A DNA stretch of 64,000 bases from Echinarachnius parma (lineage: Eukaryota; Echinodermata; Echinoidea; Clypeasteroida; Echinarachniidae): NCBI GenBank assembly GCA_037951105.1, contig JBAMJV010003302.1:1-64000 (forward strand), in the 5' to 3' direction. Below the pieces are notes generated by a model. It ran no database searches. It was not told where the DNA came from and saw only the letters and a program-made list of their open reading frames with translations. Below, in pieces: positions 33,900 to 46,125 of this stretch (position 1 is the first letter of the stretch; each line of letters starts with the position of its first letter). A program made the translations under genes and the position numbers.

Positions 33900-34990
33900 C
33901 GCCATATTTTTCTGTTGACAATTTACTGACTATTTATACCTCTGTCCTTTTATTATCATAATATTATGCAATATATCTATGTAAAAGGTGAGTATGTTTG
34001 CAGTTATCTCTTACTAAGTTTGAGTCCTGCTTGTCATAAAACTATATACTTTTCAACCAATTTTCATTCCATTTCCTTTACTTCCTATTTCATCTTGTAC
34101 AGCTAAATGAAATACATACAACTTCTACACACAATTGTCAAATCTGGTTGGATCATAAATGATAATTTATACACATTTTGTCTGAAGTTAAAAAAAAAAA
34201 AATTCTCATTTTCCAATCGATTTTGATAGAGCTAATTGGGGGCTTAAAAATTTGTACACAGAATTCAAAAATTCATTAATTAGGCAAATTTATGCAACAA
34301 ATTTATGCACATTTATTCAAAATCACAAAAAATCCCTCTTCATTTGTCAACTGATTTTTGGTTTGCTTTATCTGGTAGAACTAAGTTTGGTATGCCAAAC
34401 TTCTACACAGAATGTAGAAATTTTGCTCCATATGTTAATTATTGTAATTTATGCAGATTAATAAAAAAAAAAAAAAATGCTTCTCCCTCATTTATTGACT
34501 GATTTCGATTCTGTGTGCTTTATCTAATAGGGCTAATTGGGGGCTTGAAAATTTGTACACACAATTTCAAAATTCATTAATTATGCAAATTTATTTCAAA
34601 TCACATAAACTGCTTCTTCTCCTTCATTTTTCAACCAATTTTTATTCTTTTTATTTTATCTGATAGGTAGGAGGCTTCAACACTTCTACACAGAATTCTA
34701 TAATTTGTTAATTATTCCTTTTTTTTTCATTTTTTTTCTTTTTCATTTTTGTTTTTTTATGGAGCCCTGGCAGGGACCCAGCGGTGCAATCAGCTATACT
34801 TTTTCCCCCCTTTTTTTTCTTTTCTTTTTAAAAAATTATTATTACTATTTTTTTTCCCCCATGTCCCTTCCAGGGCGTCAAATTTTTATTTTTTGACCAG
34901 TTGAAAAGTGTACCACATGAAATTTGCGATATTTGATGTTGCGAGATGTCGGATGAGCGCTACGTCATTGACATTCTGGTTTTTAATGTT
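33900..34990 (+). mobile_element. Hairpin-tipped tandem-array element, copy 2 (5' part missing)
   Basis: Diverged array units with TTCTACACAGAATT, GGGGCTT(A/G)AAAATTTGTAC and ATGCAAATTTAT run to about 34700. A T-rich stretch follows, then CATGTCCCTTCCAGGGCGTC, ACCAGTTGAAAAGTGTACCA, GATGTTGCGAGATGTCGGAT and GAGCGCTACGTCATTGACA. The last phrases are almost identical to 60190-60365. The hairpin tip is absent. Confidence 0.7.
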
Positions 34991-35233
34991 ATGCAAAACT
35001 GTTTTACAAAGGCGCCCTGCAGTTTGAATTGATCCAAGTAAAGTGTCTAATTCCACGAAAATTACTTGGAGCTTCCTCGTTTCTCTTCTGTCGTGTTCTT
35101 TAGCTTATGGTAAGAGAATAATAAAATAGGGTTAGATTTTGTCAAATATCCCTTTAGTATGAAGATAGTTATCATTGAAAATCATCATCTCCAAACCGTT
35201 GCCCAACGCTTTTGGTAAAAAGTACAATTGCCG
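34991..35233. other. No gene recognised
   Basis: No protein-like frame or repeat assignment. Confidence 0.35.
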
Positions 35234-35685
35234 TAGCTGAGCACGTTTGGCCGGCGCGCCTCGCGATCGATGTACCCGACTGTTGAGCCGAGCGCGTCAA
35301 ACGGACGATTATTACTGCGACAAATCTACGGCAGGCCATCAGTATTCGGTGAAAAAATATGAACTCAATATTCTTTAATAATACTTTTTTTCACTAGGTA
35401 AACAGCGGTCGTTTTCTTTCATACTTTCACAAATCTTTCAATTGTATTTTACAATGATATTGATATAGGATTGAAGTCTCAAATGTCATTTTGTGTAATA
35501 TACTTTCAGGGATCACTTTAACTTGCATGTTGACAAAAGAAACAAAATATAAACGTATTTACATTACATTATAACAATTCAAATAAATGATGGGGAGAGT
35601 GAATACAAAACATCAATAAATATATACACGCATACTAAAGCATGTTAAGTATAAGCTGTTATGAAACAAAATTTTAATCAATATT

Positions 35686-35766
35686 AACCCGTTCCCTTCG
35701 AGTTTTTGAAATCCCCATAGGCTTTGTATATATAACCCAACCGATTCCCGTAGTCAAGGGGTTAAG
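35686..35766. repeat. About 80-bp miniature repeat, related copy at 54830-54915
   Basis: TTAACCCGTTCCC on the left and CAAGGGGTTAA on the right enclose GAAATCCCCATAG. The copy near 54860 keeps GAAATCCCCATAGACTTT and GTATTCAAGGGGTT. Confidence 0.55.
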
Positions 35767-35835
35767 CTTTATATTGTTTGTGTAACGTATATTGGGATGT
35801 GCACGACTGCACTGTTTTAGGAAGTGTATTATACA

Positions 35836-37992
35836 GGCTATAAGAGGAGGGCCAAAGTCGAAAAAAGTGAATTTAGGTTGCCAGATCTCCACAACAAGTT
35901 TAAACCGATTTTAATTGCAAGTATTTTTAATGAGACAAAATAATTCAGAGGTATACCTCAACATATTTGTTGTGAACACTTCCAAATCCAAGATGGCGTC
36001 CAAAAAGCAGCCGTTTTGTCTTGCTATAGATAATTGGCGAGATTTCCCAAACGACACCTCAAATCATCATCATTCTGCAGTCATATTAAAGATAATAAAA
36101 TTTCCTATAATCTGATACCAAACACCGTGGGGTTCAGGATATGTAAAACGGTAATGTTTAGCCCCAAACTCAAATTGTTGGCATTTTTTCCTAAAAATAT
36201 GAAATTATTGATTTACATAATTACGCATAAATCAATAATTATATTAGCAGTTGAATTTATACTTTTCAGAAACTGTCCAATTATATCAAAAATACTCTCT
36301 GAAAATTTCAAGTGTGTACCGTATCTGAACAAAAAGTTATAGTTCTTGGAAGTCAGCATTTGATATCGACAAAACGGGTAGTTTTGCATGATTTCTCATG
36401 CTGTACAGGGTGTCTCAAAAATGTGTAATATTAAGTATAGGATTTGTATACCAAATAAATGCGTCAATCTCGGGCACCTTCAATTCCAGTTATGAACACA
36501 TCAACAAAACCGCCATTTCCTGTATTATGATGAATATTCCACCATCATTATGTAATCCGCGTAGATGTCGTATCTGTCTTGTATTTGTTTAACTGCATTT
36601 ATCATAAATCAAGCGCTAAAAATGAACTTAATTCCACTCCACATGGAGCATTCCAGTCAGCTACATACTGATGCGCATGCCATGCATATTGCGAATTCGA
36701 ATCAGACTGGGTGTCCATGATGTGTTTAAAACATTGTCAAGATCATGTTCATTATTTTGAATAAGTGTCTTACTGAAGTACACAATATGCGGGACATACT
36801 GTAATATGTGCAGAGCGTATCTAGATTTGAACAGTCGAACACCATCTTCATACCCTTCATATCTTATTACATGTATCTGGAGACCACAAAGGTCTATACA
36901 AATTGTCTGACTCAGTATTAAAACAAAACAAACTCAATTGCTAAACTATGTACAACACCGAAAAGCCTCAGCAAGCCGAACGTTTATTTTTGTGCACTAC
37001 ACTGTACTCGTGTAACCATGGTAACAACAGCCGATTATGGACAGAAATATACCAAATCAACAAATGTTTATTTTAAAAACTTAACAGTAGCAGGTAAAGG
37101 GGTTATTTCACATGTGATTTGTTTTCCTCCATGTTCACGCGAAAATTAGTGTGCATAATGCGGCTTGTAGTAGCCAGATATATGATTTATTGCATTTCTA
37201 TTGTTGTTGTTACTATGGTTACAAATGTACACGGTGGTACAAAAAGTTACTTTACTATAACCATAATAGCCTATTCAAAGTTTTCTTCAAACCCTCAAAA
37301 CGAATTTGCATGTAGTCTAGGTAACTGTGGTTTTCCGAATAATAATCATGTTAAAAACATAATTATCCATATATGGTCGGTCCAATTGTAAAAGACGCGC
37401 GCCTCCCATTCGAATATGCTAGTTAGTGCACTTTGCACAATGGATTTATTACATGCAGTGAAATTACCGATACACTATGTTCGTGTATTGCAAACCGATA
37501 GCAGCATATTCATGACATAAAAATAATAAAACTGAAGGTTTTGTTAAAAACTGGTATAAACAATATGTCATTTTTTAGGAGCATTTCTTGAATAAAGCCC
37601 GTAAACAAGAATTACATTTATTGGGACACCCTGTATGGTGTTCCAAATCGTACAAAATTGCTGTATTTGTCGATATCAAATGCTGACTTCAAGTCATTAT
37701 AACTTTTTGTTTATATACTGTACACACTTGGAATTTTCACAGAGTATTGCTGATATAACTGGGAATAACTGAAATTTCGCCAATTATCTATAGCAAGTCA
37801 AAACGGCTACTTTTTCGGACGCCATCTTGGATTTGGAGGTGTTCGCAACAATTTTCTTGAGGTAGACCTCTAAATTAATTTGTCTCATTAAAAATACTTG
37901 CAAATAAAATTGGTTTAATCTTGTTGTGGAGATCTGGCAACCTAAGTCCTTAAGGAAGCCACTTTTTCGACTTTGGCCCTCCGCTTATAGCT
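35836..37992. mobile_element. Mariner-like palindromic composite, copy 1
   Basis: Long arms begin CTATAAGAGGAGGGCCAAAG and are mirrored at the right end. They share GCCAGATCTCCACAACAAG, AATCCAAGATGGCGTCCA and ATTTGATATCGACAAA. At the centre sits another element (36406-37633) with ends CAGGGTGTCTCAA and TTGGGACACCCTG bordered by TA. Copy 2 at 48899-51338 has the same arms and the same core in the same relative position but opposite orientation, so arms and core have moved as one unit. No coding region was recognised; the frames in it are short. Confidence 0.7.
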
Positions 37993-38179
37993 CCAACATA
38001 TTTTATGTAAAAGAATTTATTTTGTATTCAGTCTTTGGGTGTGGTAAGTAGAGGGGACACTTTGAAAAGTAACGAGTTTTATAATTTACATTTCACTTGC
38101 ATATCAATTGTTCTAAATAAGTTGGTACTAAATTATATTTCATAAACTAATACACAATATTGATATTTTATACGCCTTT

Positions 38180-38970
38180 TCACAGATTGCCAAACAAAAG
38201 TAATTAACATGGAACGCTAAGGTGTATAATAATCAGCGTTTAAAATTACGCGTGCATACTTAGTATGATGTTTTTGTATCTTATATTTCGGGATTTTAGC
38301 AGTGCTTCCCCAAGATGTACAACAATAATCAACATGTGGTATGATCAAAGCAAAATACAAATTTATTAGTATTTTGGTGAAAGAAATTGTTTGATTCTCC
38401 TAATACAACCTATTGCCCTAGCCACTTTGCCCACACTATTACAAACATGTTCTCTCCAAGTCATGCCAGAGTAAAAAATAACACCCACATATTTAATTGT
38501 ATGTACATTTTCTATAGGCAGACTTTTATACTTCAATAATTAAACATCGTTTACCAAATTTTGTATATGACCCAAAGCCGTGATTTGTATTATTAAGGTC
38601 TAGCCACTTACATATTAAATCAAAACCCGCTTGTAAAACCATCTGTACATCATTAATCGTTTTACCATAATTAAACATAGCTGTGTCGTCAACATAAAGA
38701 GACATTTTAGAATGAAAATGAAGTTTCAAATATCATTCATAAAAATATATACGGTCCTACATTAGAATAGATCCCTGTGGGACTCCAGATCTAGTATTCA
38801 CACATTCCCTAATACAGTTATTTACTGTTACAAACTGTTTATTTTCCGTTAGATATGATTCAATCCAATTATACTCGTTTCCTTTAATTCCAAAATAGAT
38901 AAGTTTTCTATAAAGTGCAAATAATACCACCGTCAACCCTGTGCCAATGTCACTTCCGTCGAAAATCGCT
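38180..38970 (-). pseudogene. LINE reverse transcriptase relic
   Basis: Across several phases the minus strand gives LIYFGIKGNEYNWIESYLT, RSGVPQGSIL (near 38780), MSLYVDDTAMFNYG (the catalytic YVDD box near 38690), GFDLICKWLDLN and IKYVGVIFYSGMTWREHV (thumb, near 38500). The longest open piece is 67 codons (38526-38729). The relic has many stops and phase changes and lacks both ends. Its motif spacing fits the CR1/Rex/Jockey-like group. Confidence 0.8.
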
Positions 38971-39309
38971 AAAGATATACAATTTATACCTTAGATATTG
39001 AAAGAATGTACACTGTAATTGTACCACGATCAAGGAGCGTGCAATACGGAATCGAAACTATTCGCTGCATGAAATGACACCACGTCCGTTTGGAACGGCG
39101 TCGCATAATACTTAATAGTGATGAAAAAAAATTGGTGGCCCTTTTTGTTCAAAGAATGGCAACACATATTTTATATAACAATTGATAGATCCGTATTAAA
39201 GGGGTCTAGTACCTTTGTTGACAAGTGATTAATAAAATGTTTATTTGTGTGATATGATATTATGTCCACAAAGTAATGTGTGAAAATGTTACTTGGATGT
39301 TTTTTGACC

Positions 39310-39645
39310 AATACCGAGGGGACAAAAGGGGTTTTTCAGACATGGGCTGCTGTAAAAGGTTGGCCACCAGAAATGGTTTATAGGACCTTCTAGGAGCACA
39401 AACTATGTGGCCTACCCCGCCAATAAGCTACTGGAAGTCCACAGTGCGGGTTTTAAGAAAAACACCCCTAATTCAGCTAAAGAGTGTGTATCAGCCTTAG
39501 GGGTCATGAAAACACAGTCACACATTTTGCGCAATTACATCACAATGCATGGTGATACAAGCTTGTTGTTTCATGGAGGTCTTCCTTGGAATCCTGGGCA
39601 TCGTAACTATGATACCAAGTTGATCGGTTATTGTGTCATACACTG
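39310..39645 (+). repeat. Dispersed repeat, inverted partner at 44050-44350
   Basis: GACATGGGCTGCTGTAAAA, GGCCTACCCCGCCAATAAGC and ACAAGCTTGTTGTTTCATGG (cut to 20) all reappear as reverse complements at 44330 down to 44095. No gene is implied by the 79-codon frame here. Confidence 0.75.
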
Positions 39646-40022
39646 ACTTGAAGTACGGTATACAGCGCGTATGTATAAAAGGCATCTGAATGCTTAAAGT
39701 GATCCCTGTAAAGTGTCAGATATTGCACAAAATTACATTTGAGACCTCAATTCTATATCAATATCATTGTAAAATACAATTGAAAGATTTGTGAAAGTTT
39801 GAAAGAAAACGAACACTGTTTACCTAGTGAAAAAACGAATATTGAATTCATATTTTATCACCGAATACTGATGGCCTACCGTAGATTTGTCGCAGTAATA
39901 ATCATCCGTTTGACGATATCCGCACCCACAGACGGTACATAATTCATGGAATTTGCGCGCGCTCGGCTCAACAGTCGGGTCGGGAAGGTTTCGCACGCGC
40001 GCTGGCCGGACGTGTTCAGCTA

Positions 40023-40744
40023 TAATGCTGCGCCTCCATTCATCCAGCCCACACTATAAATCTGGTCAGAATAGTGTCATCAGGGATAAAGAGGTTGTAG
40101 TCAAGGTCAAGGAAAACAGAAAACAGCAGTTGTGGTTGATGCAATGTGCGACATATGGCACGTCATTACATATAGTTCAAACATTTGAAGCAATCATTGT
40201 GTGTAAATTAGCTGCTGAAAGATGTTCCTTTCAGTAATGAGATCATACACTTGTTGTGACTGATACAGTGGGGCAAGAGGTCCACCACTATAGCATGAAT
40301 CAGTGTCGTACGCAGAAGGGCAGAAGCTTGATTGCTATTAGCCCTTTTCCTTTTTTCTTCATGAGATTCTTGCAAACTTAACAATGTAACTTTTTTAAGA
40401 ATTAGTGAGGGACTTTCTTTTAAACTTTTCATGCATTAACTTCACACACACCTTGTCCATATTATGTGGGTAATCCTCGATAAATCATTGAGCTAGGGTT
40501 AGTCCTTTGCCTCCCCCCCCCCCCCCCCCCACCCCACACACACACATACACAAACACACCTTCTCCTGTATCAAATTTAAGGGGTGAAATATTAATACAT
40601 GATATTTTGGATGGATTTCGTATCATTTTATCGTAATTAGACGGGAATTAAACACATATAAACCAATAATGCCATTTACAACTCATATTCTTATGTATTG
40701 CTTATGTTTTTTTTCTTTTGTTGTTTATTAATTTAGATAGTTGG
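40023..40744. other. No gene recognised
   Basis: Contains a poly-C run of about 18 near 40516. No protein-like frame beyond short composition-driven ones. Confidence 0.4.
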
Positions 40745-42000
40745 TGTCATTGTACAGGGTTGCCAACTTTGAGCTAGAGGTGAGAGTGAGACATTGCAAG
40801 GGAGTGGAGCGACCGAGCAGGGAGAGAGTGTGAGCAGGGGTTATTCCTCCCACTCATGGTAGGGAGCTTTCGCATTCTCAGACTTTTGCAAATTAAATTT
40901 TACAATCTGGTGCTTACCTAGAGAAGAAATTCAGACTATAGTTTTACTGTATGTGGGTAAGCGTGTCATGATTGATTTGATCGATCGGGACTAATTTGTA
41001 TTATATTTTTTCATGAAGATAATATATGCAATTGGCACAATCGTTCAAGTAGGAAACTGTGATTCCACTCTTCAAGTTATTGCTATTGTTATTGCATGAT
41101 CCTACTCGAATTTGTTATGGCAAGCCTGTTTATTCCCGTTTACATTTATACCGTTTTTACCTTGATTAAGTTGTTCAGAATGTGCAGTAGACCTGCATAT
41201 CGAGCCATTGCCAACTGAAGGTGAATTCTCCTTTTGTTATGAGAGTGGCTGTGTTCAGTGGCGTAGCGAGGGTCGACGGATTGGGGGGGGGGGGGGAGGG
41301 TGTGGGAGAGGGGTGTCCCCCTCCCACGGTAGGGAGCTTTGGCAAATTTTCACTCGAAATAATGCAATCTGGTGCATACCTTGGAAGGAAATTTGATAAT
41401 ACTGAATTAAATAAATCATGACTTAAAATCATCTCCCTCATGATAAAGTATACACAATCGAACCTACGTGTACACACACACCAGACTCAAATACGCTCAC
41501 ATCGTATAATAACCGTGCTTGTGTATACTTATTTGGGGGAGGGTCTGGGAGGGGGTCTACCCCCTCCCACTTGGAGAAATTTTTGAAATTGGTGTTTAAA
41601 ATATCAATGTAGAAGTATGGTCATTGTTTTCCTAATCGTTATACTTGTTATTATGCATTTTGTAAGATTTGTGTATGATTGAAATTCGAAAAAACTTGGG
41701 ATTGTTTGACACACTAAAACACACGCTGTTGATCCCATGTGTATCTCCTGGCCTGCTGGCGGAACTGTTGTTTCTGGCGTACACTGTCTGGTTAGGTGGA
41801 TCTGTAAATGATGCGCTTGATGTGGAAGGTTTATTTTCAAGAAGGGGGCAACATTTTCTCTAAAGTGGGGGGGGGGGGGGCATTGCGATTGATCGAAGCG
41901 ACCAAGCGGGGGTGTTCCCCTCCCATTGTAGGGAGCTTTTTCAAATTTTGGGCTTTCCGAGACAGAAATATATGATTCGTAGTTCAAGCTATAGAATCAA
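40745..42000 (+). repeat. Cluster of three poly-G-bearing small repeats
   Basis: Copies near 40745-40990, 41253-41440 and 41850-41995 share the phrases GTAGGGAGCTTT, CAAATTTT, a GGGGTGTCCCC-type inverted word and a long G run. The second follows the phrase AGTGGCGTAGCGAGGGTCGA. A related GGGTCTGGGAGGGGGTC lies at 41535. Confidence 0.6.
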
Positions 42001-42450
42001 ACATACATTATGTATGCATATTCAAAAATGGGAGGGACAATCACCTCGACTTTCAAATGTATGGGGGAGGGGCATGTCCCCTTCCCCGTCCCCTGCCTGT
42101 TGTCGCCCATTGTTCAAGTACCGCGTGACTAGACCCATGTCACGGGTTCCTAAAGTTAGGTTCAGTAGGCCTATGCTCAACTGATGCAGATGTCGATTAG
42201 ATATGCATCATGAATTAATGGCTTGAAGACATTTTCAAGGAAGTTTGTCTTTGCCTAGACGACATGTTTGACTACGTAGTGCAGATATGCGCCTTTATAG
42301 CATGCATGAAGGCGTCAAACGGTCAAAATTATTTATAAAAGCGGGAGGCAGATGCAGGATCCTACAGAGGCCCCTGGTATGACGGACGATTTACCATGCG
42401 CTAGGCAGTTTGTTAGGCCTATTATACGCGCTCTATAGAGTACAGAAGCC
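42001..42450. other. No gene recognised
   Basis: Mixed DNA with one more GGGGAGGGGCATGTCCCC word near 42063. No frame of note. Confidence 0.35.
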
Positions 42451-42754
42451 ATGACGTCATAAAAATCATTTTCAAAAAGAGCATAAAAATAATGTCTAAA
42501 TACCGAAAATCAATTGAATATGTTAAGTATTGGCTGAGATTTGCCCATCCAAAATAATGTTACTTCAATGGGCAATCAGTGTTTTAGTGCACTGGTTCAT
42601 ACAACTTATGAACCAGTGCACTATATTACTGATTGCCTATTGGAAAACAAAAATCATTCGGATGGGCATATCTCAGCCAATACTATTAAATACATATTAA
42701 ATTCAAATTAAGTTCAAATTTGAAAATTCTAAAAATAGGTGATTATGACGTCAT
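42451..42754. mobile_element. 304-bp hairpin MITE
   Basis: The two halves are near-perfect inverses. The ends are ATGACGTCAT, inner matches include TATTGGCTGAGAT(TT/AT)GCCCATCC, and the centre is GTGCACTGGTTCATA against TATGAACCAGTGCAC (42588-42622). Transcribed RNA would fold into one long hairpin. No TSD could be fixed with confidence. Confidence 0.75.
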
Positions 42755-44049
42755 AGATGACATCACACTTCACCACTCTATACTTCTGAAATGCGTTGAG
42801 CGTCGATCCTGGCGCCCGGGACTGATAACTCGCATAAGGTTCTAAAATTGGAAGGATTCTTCTAACTTATATAGGTGCGCTATTGCTAGTACTAGGGAAC
42901 GACTGTTATGTTCTTCTTTATTATCATTGATAACATCATTGTCATCACACATTTAATAAAACATGATAATAATGAATCAATGATGTACCCACATTTGGCT
43001 TAATGTCGGGTCGTCATTTCTTTTTTTTTGCGAAACGATTGGGGGGGGGGGGGGGGCACGTGCCGCCCCCCCCCCCCCCCGTAGCTACGCCACTGGCTGT
43101 GTTATGAATAGTGTTGTGGTGATTACACAATAGCAATGCATTTTCCAATGTTTCAATCTGGACTTTGCACCATATTCAGGTGCAATGCAAGTTTTTTGTA
43201 AGGAACATTACAAATGGAGCGTAGTGTAAATGGGAATAAACAGGCCTGATATGATACCTTGTTCATGTAGGAAATATTTGTGAGGGGTTTATATGCACAA
43301 CCAGAAGCCAATAACATGGAAACTCTTTTCCAAGTCCAGCTAACATGACGGCCTTACGCACCCATAGTGACAACTATGATTTGCTTACTATGCACATTAC
43401 CTACATACACAACATTGATTTTAATTCAGTAGCTCAGTATGATTATCTATATCTTACAAGCTATGATATAATGAAAGAAACTTGACCGATTAACAACTGA
43501 CGGGGTTGGCACGAAGATCATGAGGTGTTATATTTTTTTCTGAAATGTATGCATTTAAAACTGTTCGCTGATTGCTTTATCATGTTTATGCTCTGTTCTG
43601 GTATAAATATGCTCATGTTGGCCACATATGCGTATTGGAAAGTCCTTAAATAAACTGTATCAAATTGTATAGGGTTATTGTTTTTGTTTTTTGAAAATCA
43701 ATTAATTTGATTTTTCTGATTATTTTATTGTTTTTAGGTTAGTAGTTTTAGGCCAAGGTGCTAACATCTCATGCTGACTAACATGCATATCAGTACTTCA
43801 ACTTGATTGAGAAAATTGTTGAACACCTCGATAATTTGTAATTATTACCATTTTTAGGCACGGGCGTGAGATTTTCAAAGGTCAGCGTGAGAGCGTGAGA
43901 AAAAGGATCAAATGCGCGAGTCTCACGCTTAATGCGTGGGAGTTGGCATTTAGTTACCTTTTAGTAAGCGCTGAATACGAATTTTAACGTCCGTGTATGA
44001 CGCATCACTGTGTAACGACGTTTAACACAATAACCGGAAATGCAATATG
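42755..44049. other. No gene; poly-G/poly-C pair
   Basis: A run of about 16 G (43041) is followed within 8 bases by a run of about 17 C (43064), then GTAGCTACGCCACTGGC, the inverse of the phrase seen at 41253. A run of GTGAGA-like words lies at 43865-43935. Confidence 0.5.
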
Positions 44050-44640
44050 CTCAACTTGGTATCATATGATGCGCAGGACTCCAAGGAAGACCTCCTTGAA
44101 ACAACAAGCTTGTATCACCATGCGGGTGTAATTGCGAAAAATGTGTGACTGTGTCTTCATGAACCATAAGGCTGATTGATACACACTATTTAGCTGCATT
44201 ATGGGTGTTTTTCTTAAAAACCCGTCGTGTGGACTTCCAGTAGCTTATTGGCGGGGTAGGCCACATAGGTTGGGTTTCTAGAAGGTCCTAGAAACCATTT
44301 CTGGTGGCCAAATTTTTACAGCAGCCCATGTCTGAAATCCTTAAAAAATGGTGGTTTGCCCCCTGAGTACAAGAAATGAGCGAAAATGCAAAGTGATATT
44401 CACTTACTCATTGCAATTACTCTGTACACGACTAAAAAGGTCCCATATATAATTTCATATCCAAACACGTAAATATGTTTTGAACGAAATGGAAATTTAA
44501 GAAACCGAAACCTGTCCCATGCTTTTATTGTTAATACGAATAAAACAAGGTATGAGGGAACCGCTAGAATTCCCATTGGATTTTGAGGATTTTGGACAAT
44601 GGTACTAAGTCCCTTTACACAATGGAGCGGAATGTGATCG
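44050..44640 (-). repeat. Dispersed repeat, partner of 39310-39645 and of 46690-47670
   Basis: The first 300 bp mirror 39310-39645. The rest (44380-44620) is collinear with 46690-46813 plus 47523-47670, sharing GAAAATGCAAAGTGATATTC, AAACCTGTCCCAT and AAGGTATGAGGGAACCGC. It gives the empty version of the site at which the second TTCCGAAGG element inserted. Confidence 0.75.
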
Positions 44641-45008
44641 ATATCTTACTACATTTACAACTCATTTCTACTTGTCTGAGGTCTCGCCAGCTAGTCGTGT
44701 TATACGGCAGTTATACGACAGCAGAGTACACTACAAAATCTTGCTCAAATGTTATAATTACCTCTATACCTGGTATAGTAAACTACGTGTATATACATGA
44801 TATATATGAAGTCCTTTCGTTTTATCTGAATAATAACAATATAGCCTGATTTGCCATACATTATACATTCATATACCTCGCCACCTAACATGCCTAGCAT
44901 GTTATTGAAGTAAGCTTTTCTTTCGTTTTAGCCTTGCATATTATACAATAGAGCCTAGTTATAAAGAGATCTGATAATGTAACAAAACCAGGTTATTCTG
45001 CTGCCGCA
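44641..45008. other. No gene recognised
   Basis: Only an 88-codon composition-driven frame overlaps. No motif. Confidence 0.35.
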
Positions 45009-45333
45009 GGCGCGCCGGAAGCAGTTTTGAATTGGGGGGCACTAGTCAAAACGACCAGAAACCTAGTCAGCCAGGCACCTGCATTATTCTAGTCAAAATG
45101 ATCCGGAAAATCTAGTCAAATACATTGCTGTTCTTTTTTAATATTGCCTTTGTATACAGAAAAATATGTAAAAGTTATACTCAATAACGTGAGAACGCTA
45201 TTGAGTATAATTTTCTTTTCTTTTTTAGGGGGGGGGGGGGGGCAAAACCGCGTTTTGCCCCCCCCCCCCCACTTTTTGGATTAGGGGGGGGGGGGCGCAC
45301 CCCTGCCCCCCAACTTCCGGCGCCTTTCAGGAG
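45009..45333. repeat. Small repeat with GCGCCGGAAG ends and poly-G runs
   Basis: GCGCGCCGGAAGCAGTTTTG at the left and CAACTTCCGGCGCC at the right are inverses. Inside are GGCAAAACCGCGTTTTGCC and three runs of 11-16 G or C. The left end matches 27665-27690. Confidence 0.6.
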
Positions 45334-45535
45334 GCACTGGACATGAATTACATTCACTGGCATTCTGGCTTCCCTTCCATGTAGGATGAAATAAGGTGTC
45401 AGTCGTGTAGTCGAGTAAATACTTGTATTGCATTCCAGTTGAACCTGTGATAGGTGAGAGTCCCAATCACCTTTTAGCGTTTAGTATGATATTTCCGCGA
45501 TATCATGCATCTCGAGCAGAGTATGGCGTCATTAA

Positions 45536-46121
45536 GGGGCCGTCACAAATCACAAAAGGAGCCCGCCCGACTTCTCTGCGAGCTCTAAATGTCATTTTCG
45601 CCAGGACTACGGCCGGTGTTCGCGCGAATACTGCGGGCTCCGCCGCGTTTTTCAGGGTTTGGCCGACGTCCGCAGGGCACCGAAACCTGCTCCCAAATCG
45701 GCGATTTTTAATCGCCAAATTTTTAGGTCGCAGAGCTCGTAAACAGGTCGCCCGTAGATCGCCCGTAGATCGCTCGGGCATCCGCAGACATTCAGAGCTG
45801 CGCGACCGCCGCACGGCCTCCTTGCGATACTTGACCGACCTTCCCCCGTATCCCGCGCGACTTGTACAAAGTCGGGCGTGCTTCGAGCACGATCCGTGCT
45901 GGTGCCGGGCTGACGCCGGGCTGCCGTCGGGCGGCTTCTACGGGCCCCGGTATATTTATAATCACTTATGTTCAACGGGCGCCTCCCGAGCCCCGTCCAA
46001 TATGTGACAGCGTAGATGTCAAGCAAAACATACGCTCGACTCCCTGGCGGATTTGAAATTCGGCGACTCTCGGGCGATCTTTACAAATTCGGCCAGAGTC
46101 CGTTTGATTTGTGACGCAGGC
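45536..46121. mobile_element. 586-bp GC-rich element with TTAA borders
   Basis: The ends are GGGGCCGTCACAAATCA and TGATTTGTGACGCAGGC, with TTAA at 45532-45535 and 46122-46125, as made by piggyBac or Kolobok transposases. The interior is strongly GC-rich, unlike its surroundings, and repeats CGCCCGTAGATCG and CGGGC(G/T)GC words. The open frames of 100-194 codons here result from the lack of AT-rich stops and have no protein motif. Confidence 0.7.
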
Positions 46122-46125
46122 TTAA

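Larger units (their letters stand above)
35234..40022. mobile_element. 4.8-kb inverted-repeat composite with TA borders
   Basis: TAGCTGAGCACGTTTGGCCG at 35234 is matched in inverse by CGGCCAGCG...-type sequence ending GTGTTCAGCTA at 40022. The arms (about 35234-35535 and 39695-40022) share TTTGTCGCAGTAATAAT, ATTGTATTTTACAATGATAT and CACTAGGTAAACAG in inverse. It encloses a short TTAA-bordered repeat, a nested mariner-like composite and an RT relic. No transposase was seen. Confidence 0.6.

Noticed and set aside
45423..46056. Overlapping frames of 103-194 codons on both strands
   Set aside because: They span the ends of the GC-rich TTAA element, lack any motif and exist on both strands at once, as expected when stop codons are rare.
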